DNA from: BQOK01 sp048388525
Lineage (GTDB): Bacteria > Bacillota > Clostridia > Oscillospirales > Ruminococcaceae
Length of the DNA stretch: 64,000 nucleotides
Assembly (NCBI RefSeq): GCF_048388525.1
Contig: NZ_DBGCTQ010000053.1
Location: 1 to 64,000 of the forward strand
Reading direction: 5' to 3'
A program made the translations under genes and the position numbers. Numbering within the stretch: the first letter of the stretch is position 1; each line of letters begins with the position of its first letter. The notes under the pieces are model-generated. The model was given only the letters and a program-made list of their open reading frames with translations. It ran no database searches and was not told where the DNA came from. Shown one piece after another: positions 16,114 through 26,416 of this stretch.

Positions 16114-16901
16114 TGAAAACGCTCATTACCCGCGCAGACGACTGTGCGTCCAGCCGCGCGGCCAACCAGGCCATTGCCCGGGCGGCACAGGCGGGGTTTG
16201 TTAAAAACATTTCGGTGATGGCGGTGTGCCCCTTTGTGGAGGAGGCCGCCGGCCTGCTGGCACATAAAGACGAGCTGTGCTTCGGCCTGCACATCGCCCT
16301 GAATTCGGAGTGGGACGTGATGCGCTGGGGCCCGCTGACAAACGCGCCGTCGCTGACGGATGCGCGCGGCTGCTTTTACCAGGACCCCGCGCAGTTCGCG
16401 GAGCACCCGCCCCGGCTGGACGAGGTGATGGCGGAGATCGAGGCCCAATACGCCCGCCTTGCCGGGGCCGGGTTCCATTTGAGCTACGCCGAGTGCCACA
16501 TGCTGCCCGAGCGGTACCTGCCCGGCCTGCAGCAGCGCCTGGCGCAGTGGATCCGCGAAAAAGGCCTGCTGGATTTCGGCTTTTACATGGACAGGGTGCT
16601 GCCGCATATGGACGAGGTGGCGGTGACGCCGGGCCTTTTTGAAAAAGTGCTTTCGGGGTTGGGCGACGGGCAGTACTGTTATGTGGCGCACCCGGCACTG
16701 TACAGCCAGGAGATGCTGCAAACGGGCAATGCGCTGTGTTCGGGCGAGGAGATCGCGCGGCACCGGGCCGCGGACGCCGCCTTTATGGCCGACCCCCGCA
16801 CGCTGGAGATCTGCCGCGCACAGGGGGTTGAGACCATCCGTCTGGACGAGGCCGTGCCCGGGGAATACCGGGTGTTCGGCCCTGGCCCCATGCTGCAGTG
16901 A
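16113..16901 (+). CDS. ChbG/HpnK (YdjC) family carbohydrate deacetylase
   Basis: A 262-residue protein of the YdjC/ChbG/HpnK family, metal-dependent deacetylases acting on N-acetylated sugars such as diacetylchitobiose 6-phosphate. The metal-binding and catalytic elements are visible: ADD (residues 8-10), GLHIALNSEWD (about 55-65), AECHMLPE (about 124-131) and a later HPALYS. The start overlaps the esterase stop by one base. The presence of an amide/ester-removing pair next to a disaccharide phosphorylase suggests that the imported glycoside is acylated or N-acetylated, but the real substrate is unknown. Confidence 0.8.
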   Translation: MKTLITRADDCASSRAANQAIARAAQAGFVKNISVMAVCPFVEEAAGLLAHKDELCFGLHIALNSEWDVMRWGPLTNAPSLTDARGCFYQDPAQFAEHPPRLDEVMAEIEAQYARLAGAGFHLSYAECHMLPERYLPGLQQRLAQWIREKGLLDFGFYMDRVLPHMDEVAVTPGLFEKVLSGLGDGQYCYVAHPALYSQEMLQTGNALCSGEEIARHRAADAAFMADPRTLEICRAQGVETIRLDEAVPGEYRVFGPGPMLQ

Positions 16902-16930
16902 GCGGCGATCTGCCGCAGAAAGGCAAGCTT

Positions 16931-17752
16931 ATGGAATTTACGTATGCCGTTACGCCCCTGAGTGCGGACACCTGGCGCATCGACGAAGCGATGGGCGGCG
17001 CGCACACCTACGCCTACCTGCTGGAGGGCGCTGAGTGGGCCATGCTGATCGACACCTGCCAGGGCCTGGGGAACCTGCGCGCCGCCGTGGAGCAGCTGAC
17101 GAAAAAGCCCGTGCTCGTGGTCAACACCCACGGTCACCTGGACCACATCGGCAGCAACGCCGCCTTTGCCGGGGCTTATCTCGCGGAGGCTGATCTGCCG
17201 GTGGCGCAGGAGCACGGCGAGCCGGCCTACCGGCGCGGCATGTTCCTGCGGTTTGCGCGGGAGCTCGGCGTTTTGCTGGGCGAGAGGCAGCTGGACGCGC
17301 TGGCGCACCGGTGCAAGGGCGCACGCTACCTGCCCATGGCGCAGGGGGATGTGTTTGAGCTGGGCGGCCGCACCCTGCGCGTGCTGGCCACGCCCGGGCA
17401 CACGCCCGGTTCGGTGTGCTTTTTGGAGGAAGGCCGGGGTGCCCTGTACACGGGCGACACCGCCTGCGCCCGCGGCGTGCTGCTGTGCCTGCCTCACTCC
17501 TGTGGGGTGGCGACCTTCCGGCAGAGCATCCGGAGCCTGCGCGCATTGGCGGACCGGTTTACCACCATCCACCCCGGCCACCACGAGGCGCCGCTGGGCC
17601 CGGAGGTGCTGGAAAAATACGACGCCTGCGCCACCGGCATCCTGGAGGGGCGGGTGCAGGGCATACCGGGGGAATCCGCCGGGGAGGCCTGCCTGCTGGG
17701 CCCATGGGAGGATATCTCCATCGCCTACAGGGCGGATCATATTTTCGATTGA
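16931..17752 (+). CDS. MBL-fold metallo-hydrolase
   Basis: A 273-residue metallo-beta-lactamase-fold protein with the complete binuclear metal set: THGHLDHIG (His67, His69, Asp71, His72), PGHTPGS, YTGDTA and IHPGHHE. Family members cleave thioesters, lactones, phosphodiesters or amides; nothing fixes the substrate here. It is cytoplasmic. The ATG is chosen because AGGCAAG lies upstream and the protein then begins at the first beta strand; a GTG 33 bases earlier has no better site. It is the fourth enzyme class in this importer operon; a lactonase or acyl-thioesterase role in the same pathway is possible. Confidence 0.82.
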   Translation: MEFTYAVTPLSADTWRIDEAMGGAHTYAYLLEGAEWAMLIDTCQGLGNLRAAVEQLTKKPVLVVNTHGHLDHIGSNAAFAGAYLAEADLPVAQEHGEPAYRRGMFLRFARELGVLLGERQLDALAHRCKGARYLPMAQGDVFELGGRTLRVLATPGHTPGSVCFLEEGRGALYTGDTACARGVLLCLPHSCGVATFRQSIRSLRALADRFTTIHPGHHEAPLGPEVLEKYDACATGILEGRVQGIPGESAGEACLLGPWEDISIAYRADHIFD

Positions 17753-17763
17753 GGGGAAACAAC

Positions 17764-20700
17764 ATGGAAGGGACAAAGCGCACAAGCGGCCCGGACGACA
17801 GCTTTTATATGACAGAGGACCGGTTCGACCCCGCCGCCCTGGGCCGCGGCGAATCCCTTTTCACCCTGGGGAACGGCTCCCTGGGCTTCCGGGGGGATTT
17901 TGAGGAAGGCTATCCGGGCGCGCGCGAAGGAGTTTATCTAAACGGCTTTTATGATACCGCGCCCATCCGTTACGGGGAAACGGCCTATGGCTATGCCCGC
18001 AACGGGCAGACCATGCTCAACCTTGCCAACGCAAAGCGGATCCGCATTTTTTTGGACGGCGAGGAGCTGTGCCTGGCGCGGGGCGAGGTGAAAAATTACC
18101 GGCGCGTGCTCTCGATGAAGGAGGGCGCGCTCACCCGGGAATTCGAGTGGCGCTCGCCGGAGGGGCGTACCGCGCGGGTGCGGTTTGAGCGCATGGTTTC
18201 GCTTTCGGGCGGAGATGTTGCCTGCCTGCGCTGCGCGGTGGAGCCGCTGGAAGGGGTAAAACAGGTGCGGATCGAGAGCGCCATCGACGCCCGGGCCAAA
18301 AATACCGCCGCCCGGGAGGATCCGCGGGTGGGCTCCTGCCTGGACGGCGCGCCGCTGAAAACGATGCAGTTCAGAGCGCAGGGCGACGGTTGTATGCTGG
18401 TGCAGGCGACGCGCCGTTCGGCCCTGGCCTATGCCTGCGCAGCAGTACACCGCGTGCGGTCGGCCGCGCCGGTAACGGCTGTTTGCAGCCAGAATGCGCA
18501 GGAAGTGTGCTGCACCTACTGTGCCGGCGGCGCTGTGCTGCTGGAAAAGTTCGTGGCGTATACTCACGGCCCGGCCGGGCAGGCGGCGGCGCTGGGCCGC
18601 CGGGCACAGGCGCAGGCCCGGCAGGCCGCTGTCGACGCGGAGCGGCTACAAACGGCGCAGCGGGAGGCGCTGGAAGAGTTCTGGACAAACACGGGCCTTT
18701 CGATCGAGGGGGACCCGCGCCTTTTGCAGGGGCTGCGGTTCAGCCTGTTCCAGGTGTTTCAGTCCGCCGGGCGGGACGGCAAGACAAATATTTCCGCCAA
18801 GGGGCTGAGCGGGGAGGGCTACGAGGGCCACTATTTTTGGGACACCGAAACCTATATTTTTCCGTTTTTTCTGTATACCCTGCCCGGGATCGCCCGGTCG
18901 CTTTTGTGCTACCGCTACTCCATCCTGGACCAGGCCCGCGCCCGCGCCCGGGAGACGGGACACCCCCGGGGGGCGCTGTTTCCCTGGAGGACCATCAACG
19001 GCGAGGAGTGCTCGGCCTATTACCCGGCGGGCACGGCCCAGTATCATATCAACGCCGACATCGCCAACGCCGTGGCCCTGTATGCCGAGACGACGGGCGA
19101 CGAGGCTTTTATGCGGGAATGCGGCGTGGAGATCCTGGCGGAAACGGCGCGCCTTTGGCTGGATCTGGGCTTTTACAGCGCGGAACAGGGCGGGCGCTTT
19201 TGCATCGACGGGGTCACGGGGCCGGACGAATACAGCGTGCTGGTGAACAACAACTGCTACACCAACCTGATGGCTGCCGAGAACCTGGAGCAGGCGGCGC
19301 GGTGGACGGCCTGGCTGCGGGAAACCTATCCCGCAGCGGCCGGGGCGCTGTTCCGGCGCATCGGCCTGGGGGAGGAGGAACCCGGCGCCTGGCGCGCCGC
19401 GGCCCAAAGCATGTACCTACCCTACGATGAGGCGCGGGGCGTTTATTTGCAGGACGACGCCTTTTTCCAGCGCGTGCCCTGGCCGCTGCAAACGATCCCC
19501 CAAGAAAATTTCCCGCTTTTGCTGCACTACCACCCCCTGGTCATCTACCGCCACCAGGTCTGCAAGCAGGCAGATCTGGTATTGGCCCTGCTGCTGCGGG
19601 GGGAGAGATTTGACCTGCTGCAAAAGCGAAAGATTTTTGACGTTTACGAGCCGCTCACCACCCACGACTCCTCCCTTTCCAAAACGGTGTTCAGCATTGT
19701 GGCCAGCGAGATCGGCTACCATGAAAAGGCGTATGCGTTTTTTGAGGGGTCGGCGCGGCTGGACCTGGACGACAGCCACGGCAACTCGCGGGACGGGCTG
19801 CACATGGCCAACATGGCAGGCACCTGGCTCAGCGTGGTGTACGGCTTTGCCGGCATGCGGCAAAAAGGCGGGCTGCTGGCGTTTCGCCCCTGCCTGCCGC
19901 AGGGCTGGGAACAGTACGGCTTTTGCGTCCGCTGGCGGGGCAGGCGGCTGCGGGTCTGTGTGAGGCGGGCGCAGACAGCTTATCTGCTGGAGGAGGGGGA
20001 GGCCATGGCCCTGCTCCACCAGGGCGCGCGCCTGTGGCTGGAGCCCGGCGGGGAGCGCGCGGCGGATACGCCGCCCAGGCGGTTCGACGGTGTTGTGTTT
20101 GATCTGGACGGCGTTTTGTGCCACACCGACCGGCTTCACTGCGAGGCGTGGGCGCACGCCTGTGCGCAAAGGGGCATTCCCTTCAGCGAGGCTGTGAACG
20201 AACAGCTGCGGGGCGTGAGCCGCAGCGCCAGCGTGGAGCTGATTTTAAAGGGCGCGGCGATGGAGCTGCCGCAGCCCGAAAAGGACGCTTTGGCCCGGGA
20301 GAAAAACGCGTACTACCGCACCCTGCTGGAGCAATTGACCCCGGCGGACGTGCCGCGCGGCACCCGGGAAATGCTGAAAGCGCTGCGGGCGCAGGGCGTG
20401 CGGCTGGCGGTGGCCAGCGCCAGCGAAAACGCGCCGATGATTTTGCGCCGGGTGGAACTGGACGGCCTGCTGGACGCGGTGGTGGACGGCACGATGCTGC
20501 GCCGCTCGAAGCCCGATCCGGAGGTGTTCCTGAAGGCGGCGGAGCTGCTGGGGCTGGAGCCGCGGCAGTGCCTTGTGGTGGAGGACGCGGCGGCCGGGGC
20601 GCAGGCCGCGGCCGCCGGCGGCTTTGCGTGCGCGGGGCTTGCCTGTGCCGCACAGGCAAGGGAAGCCGGTTACCCGCTGCAGGACGTGACGGACCTGCTG

Positions 20701-20766
20701 CCCCTGTTTGGAAGCGCCGCCGAAGCCCCCGGCACAGCCTGCGGCTGCCCGGCCGCGGAAGAGTAG
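17764..20766 (+). CDS. Fusion of GH65 disaccharide phosphorylase and beta-phosphoglucomutase
   Basis: A 1000-residue two-enzyme protein. Residues about 10-757 are a GH65 inverting phosphorylase that splits an alpha-glucoside with phosphate to beta-glucose-1-phosphate: the catalytic acid is Glu489 in VTGPDEY, followed by VNNNCYTN; the phosphate site includes THDSSLS (about 633-639) and HGNSRDGLHMANMAGTW (about 672-688). After a short linker residues about 773-990 are a HAD-type beta-phosphoglucomutase: FDLDGVL (nucleophile Asp780, acid/base Asp782), GVSRSAS cap motif, SASENAP, RRSKPDPE and EDAAAG. Together they would turn the disaccharide into glucose-6-phosphate without release of the intermediate. 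In most bacteria the two are separate adjacent genes. Specificity (maltose, kojibiose, nigerose, trehalose or another acceptor) cannot be read here. The ATG follows GAGGGG; it is the last gene of the operon. Confidence 0.9.
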   Translation: MEGTKRTSGPDDSFYMTEDRFDPAALGRGESLFTLGNGSLGFRGDFEEGYPGAREGVYLNGFYDTAPIRYGETAYGYARNGQTMLNLANAKRIRIFLDGEELCLARGEVKNYRRVLSMKEGALTREFEWRSPEGRTARVRFERMVSLSGGDVACLRCAVEPLEGVKQVRIESAIDARAKNTAAREDPRVGSCLDGAPLKTMQFRAQGDGCMLVQATRRSALAYACAAVHRVRSAAPVTAVCSQNAQEVCCTYCAGGAVLLEKFVAYTHGPAGQAAALGRRAQAQARQAAVDAERLQTAQREALEEFWTNTGLSIEGDPRLLQGLRFSLFQVFQSAGRDGKTNISAKGLSGEGYEGHYFWDTETYIFPFFLYTLPGIARSLLCYRYSILDQARARARETGHPRGALFPWRTINGEECSAYYPAGTAQYHINADIANAVALYAETTGDEAFMRECGVEILAETARLWLDLGFYSAEQGGRFCIDGVTGPDEYSVLVNNNCYTNLMAAENLEQAARWTAWLRETYPAAAGALFRRIGLGEEEPGAWRAAAQSMYLPYDEARGVYLQDDAFFQRVPWPLQTIPQENFPLLLHYHPLVIYRHQVCKQADLVLALLLRGERFDLLQKRKIFDVYEPLTTHDSSLSKTVFSIVASEIGYHEKAYAFFEGSARLDLDDSHGNSRDGLHMANMAGTWLSVVYGFAGMRQKGGLLAFRPCLPQGWEQYGFCVRWRGRRLRVCVRRAQTAYLLEEGEAMALLHQGARLWLEPGGERAADTPPRRFDGVVFDLDGVLCHTDRLHCEAWAHACAQRGIPFSEAVNEQLRGVSRSASVELILKGAAMELPQPEKDALAREKNAYYRTLLEQLTPADVPRGTREMLKALRAQGVRLAVASASENAPMILRRVELDGLLDAVVDGTMLRRSKPDPEVFLKAAELLGLEPRQCLVVEDAAAGAQAAAAGGFACAGLACAAQAREAGYPLQDVTDLLPLFGSAAEAPGTACGCPAAEE

Positions 20767-20819
20767 AAACGCAAAAAGCCGCCCTTCCCTGCTGATGGGA
20801 AGGGCGGCTTTTGCGTTTT
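20767..20819. terminator. Terminator of the alpha-glucoside operon
   Basis: AAACGCAAAAAGCCGCCCTTCCC pairs with GGGAAGGGCGGCTTTTGCGTTT around a TGCTGAT loop. The arms supply A/T runs in both directions, so it may also serve the minus-strand gene that ends at 20880. Confidence 0.9.
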
Positions 20820-20879
20820 GAGGCGGCTTGCGGGATGCGCCGGGGGCAAGAACAGCCGCTGCCCTGGCGCGCCCGCCCT

Positions 20880-21395
20880 TTAAGGCCCGTTCTCTTTAAA
20901 AGGGCGGCCGGGCCCGCGGGACAGCTGCTCGGCCCGGGCGCGGGCAAGGTCCGCGAACATGCGGTCCCGCAGCCGCTTTTGACCGGCCCGGTCCAGGGCC
21001 CTTTCGGCGGCCAGCAGCCCGGCGGCGCGGCCGGCGATGCGGCGCATGGTCTCCTCGCCGTAACGGGCGGCGGCTTTCCAGCGGCCCAGGGCGTGGCGGC
21101 CGGAATATTCCGCCGCGAACCACTGTGCGAGGGGCTCCAGCTGCGCGGCGGTGGGGGCGCCCCGATGCCGGCTCTGCGCGGCCTCGAATTCTGCTTTGGA
21201 GATGGGATGGATCTGTTCCAGCCGCTCCCAAATGTCGTTTTCATCCAGCGGGGCCGGGCCGAGGTCGAGGCCGTAGACCGCGCCGCCCCGGCTCACGCCG
21301 TAACAGGCGCCGGGGTCGGAGCCGATCTGAAAAAAGCCCCGCGCACAGACGCCGCGGGACTTGAGCAGATACAACATGTCTTTTCGCTGTTCCAT
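20880..21395 (-). CDS. Uncharacterised protein encoded behind a hybrid histidine kinase
   Basis: A 171-residue, Arg/Ala-rich protein not recognised. The first 60 residues look folded (GFFQIGSDPGACYG, GAVYGLDLGPAPLDENDIWERL), the rest is predicted strongly helical with many charged residues and ends in a Gly/Pro/Lys tail. No signal peptide or membrane segment is seen. The ATG is preferred to a GTG four codons upstream because AAGGTGG lies at the right distance from it. The gene starts 21 bases behind the stop of the large sensor kinase and surely shares its transcript, so a role in the same signalling pathway is plausible. Confidence 0.65.
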   Translation of the reverse strand: MEQRKDMLYLLKSRGVCARGFFQIGSDPGACYGVSRGGAVYGLDLGPAPLDENDIWERLEQIHPISKAEFEAAQSRHRGAPTAAQLEPLAQWFAAEYSGRHALGRWKAAARYGEETMRRIAGRAAGLLAAERALDRAGQKRLRDRMFADLARARAEQLSRGPGRPFKENGP

Positions 21396-21416
21396 CTGGT
21401 TTTCCACCTTGTGGCT

Positions 21417-24935
<3,519 letters not shown>

Positions 24936-25001
24936 AAGCGCCACACCTCACTGAAGGGCCGGGCGCGCCGCACCGGCGGCGCGCAGAGCCGACAAAGGGC
25001 G

Positions 25002-25021
25002 GTTGCCCCGCGGGACAACCT
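25002..25021. repeat. Inverted repeat in the leader of the hybrid kinase
   Basis: GGTTGCCCC and GGGACAACC form a nearly perfect stem around GC, located between promoter and start codon. No T-run follows on the minus strand; a regulatory leader hairpin or operator is possible. Confidence 0.4.
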
Positions 25022-25031
25022 TATTGGTTCC

Positions 25032-25060
25032 ATTATAGTGCAAACAGGGCCGGAACTCAA
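25032..25060 (-). promoter_or_regulatory. Promoter of the hybrid kinase operon
   Basis: Minus strand TTGAGT, 17 bases, TATAAT followed by GGAACC. About 97 bases lie between the -10 box and the ATG. Confidence 0.7.
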
Positions 25061-25126
25061 CGTGATTTGCCGCCTGCCGACATTTTCTGCGCGGAAAAAG
25101 GGGAAAACGCCCCCGAAAGACCCGCC

Positions 25127-25630
25127 TCAGTACTGGCTGATGGGCAGCGATGGGTCTTCTTCGCCCGGCCGTACGGCGCGGATCTCGACCGGGTAGGAGA
25201 CCTGGCCGTTTACCTGTACCTGCACCCGCTCGCCCGCGGCACGCCCGAAAATGGCCCGCCCCAAAGGAGACTCGCGGCTGATATACCCCTCGCCCGCGTT
25301 CACCCGTAGGGTGGTGACCAGCTGCACCCGCAGGGTCTCGCCGTCCTGGGGGAAATACAGCTCCACATGGTCGAACAGGCCCACGCCGCCGCCGCTTTGC
25401 CCGGGCTGGACCACCCGGGCGGTGTTTATCATGCGCTGAAGATAGCGGATGCGGCTCTCGTTGCGGTTTTTTTGGCGCTTTGCCTCTTTGTATTCAAAGT
25501 TTTCGCTCAAATCGCCAAAGGCGCGGGCCTCCTGCACCTCGCGGATGTATTGGGGGCGCAGCACCAGGATGCGGTGGTCGATCTCCTGCTGCATGGTATG
25601 CAGGTCCAGGGGGGTGAGTTCGTCGTACAT
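25127..25630 (-). CDS. greA: GreA/GreB-type transcription elongation factor
   Basis: A 167-residue protein that binds the RNA polymerase secondary channel and rescues backtracked complexes. The N-terminal coiled coil contains EARAFGDLSENFEYKEAK (about residues 34-51), the conserved acidic tip motif of GreA, and the C-terminal FKBP-like domain contains ISRESPLGRAIFGR (about 117-130). It is close to the usual 155-160 residues. AGGGAG lies about 10 bases before the ATG. It is convergent with nothing and stands alone upstream of the hybrid kinase promoter; the kinase may be partly reached by read-through as no clear terminator separates them. Main-copy or accessory Gre status cannot be told. Confidence 0.85.
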   Translation of the reverse strand: MYDELTPLDLHTMQQEIDHRILVLRPQYIREVQEARAFGDLSENFEYKEAKRQKNRNESRIRYLQRMINTARVVQPGQSGGGVGLFDHVELYFPQDGETLRVQLVTTLRVNAGEGYISRESPLGRAIFGRAAGERVQVQVNGQVSYPVEIRAVRPGEEDPSLPISQY

Positions 25631-25752
25631 GAAAGAGCGCTCCCTTTCGCATCCCCCGCGGCCTCGAGGGCGCAGGGCTTTTCTTTAAGGATACCACCTT
25701 TTTGCCCGAAAAAAAACGGTTGTGAAAAAATTGAGGAAAGTGCGACGCGCCC

Positions 25753-25781
25753 TTGACAGAAGGGGAAATGCTCTCTATAAT
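25753..25781 (+). promoter_or_regulatory. Consensus promoter of the marR-exporter operon
   Basis: TTGACA (25753-25758), 17 bases, TATAAT (25776-25781): a perfect consensus promoter, as expected for a gene held down by a repressor. Confidence 0.92.
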
Positions 25782-25783
25782 AT

Positions 25784-25797
25784 GTTAGCAACCTAAC
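25784..25797. promoter_or_regulatory. MarR operator site 1
   Basis: GTTAGCAACCTAAC, an inverted repeat of the form GTTA-N6-TAAC, starts three bases behind the -10 box and covers the predicted transcript start. A second copy of the same form lies before the exporter genes. Confidence 0.7.
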
Positions 25798-25872
25798 AAA
25801 ATCCGTTTTGGGCCTGAAGCACAAAACGGCTGCGTAAAACGGAACGGGCCGGGAGACCGGCGGGAGGCGGAA

Positions 25873-26304
25873 ATGAAGGGCGAAAACGACTGCGGGCGCA
25901 GGATCAACCAGCTGGCGCACCAGATCAAACGGCGCATGGACGGGCGGCTGGGCGGAATGGGTGTGACCGGCGTGCAGGGCCGGGTGCTGCACTATATCAT
26001 CGACATGTGCAGGGAGGGGCAGGTGTTCCAGCGGGATGTAGAACAGGCGTTTACCCTGCGCCGCTCCACCGCCACCGGCATTTTGCAGCTGCTGGAAAAG
26101 AACGGGCTGATCCGGCGGGAGAGTGTGCCCTGCGACGCGCGGCTGAAAAGCCTGGTGCCCACCAAGAAGGCCGGCGCGATCCACGCGCAGATGCGAGACT
26201 GCATCCGCGAGACCGAGGCGCTGCTGGTCCGGGGCGTGGACCCGGGCGAATTGCAGGTGTTTTTGCGGGTGGCAGAGCAGATGAGTGAAAACCTGGGCGC
26301 CTGA
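25873..26304 (+). CDS. MarR-family transcriptional regulator
   Basis: A 143-residue winged-helix regulator. The recognition region and wing are visible: DVEQAFTLRRSTATGILQ (about residues 56-73) and LIRRESVPCDARLKSLVPT (about 80-98). Such proteins usually repress their own operon and release DNA when they bind small aromatic or amphipathic compounds, some by Cys oxidation; a Cys lies in the wing (VPCDAR). The consensus promoter with an operator over the start site indicates autorepression, and the two ABC exporter genes downstream are the other target. The ATG follows GGGAGGCGGAA. Confidence 0.88.
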   Translation: MKGENDCGRRINQLAHQIKRRMDGRLGGMGVTGVQGRVLHYIIDMCREGQVFQRDVEQAFTLRRSTATGILQLLEKNGLIRRESVPCDARLKSLVPTKKAGAIHAQMRDCIRETEALLVRGVDPGELQVFLRVAEQMSENLGA

Positions 26305-26349
26305 GCGGGCGGCGGGAGGGGCCGCGGCGCGCGTTTTTTTGCGGTAAAT

Positions 26350-26363
26350 GTTAGGTTCATAAC
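26350..26363. promoter_or_regulatory. MarR operator site 2
   Basis: GTTAGGTTCATAAC has the same GTTA-N6-TAAC form as site 1, and both are preceded by AT and followed by AAAA. It lies between marR and the exporter genes. No good -35/-10 pair overlaps it, so it may act as a roadblock or support looping with site 1. Confidence 0.6.
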
Positions 26364-26416
26364 AAAACGAGGTGGGAAAAACAAGCCCTGCCTCAGGGGA
26401 AAGAGAGGCGGCTGTT

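Noticed and set aside
17416..17763. N-terminal extension of the GH65 fusion
   Set aside because: The in-frame region overlaps the MBL-hydrolase gene; the ATG at 17764 has a GAGGGG site and the protein then begins like other GH65 enzymes.
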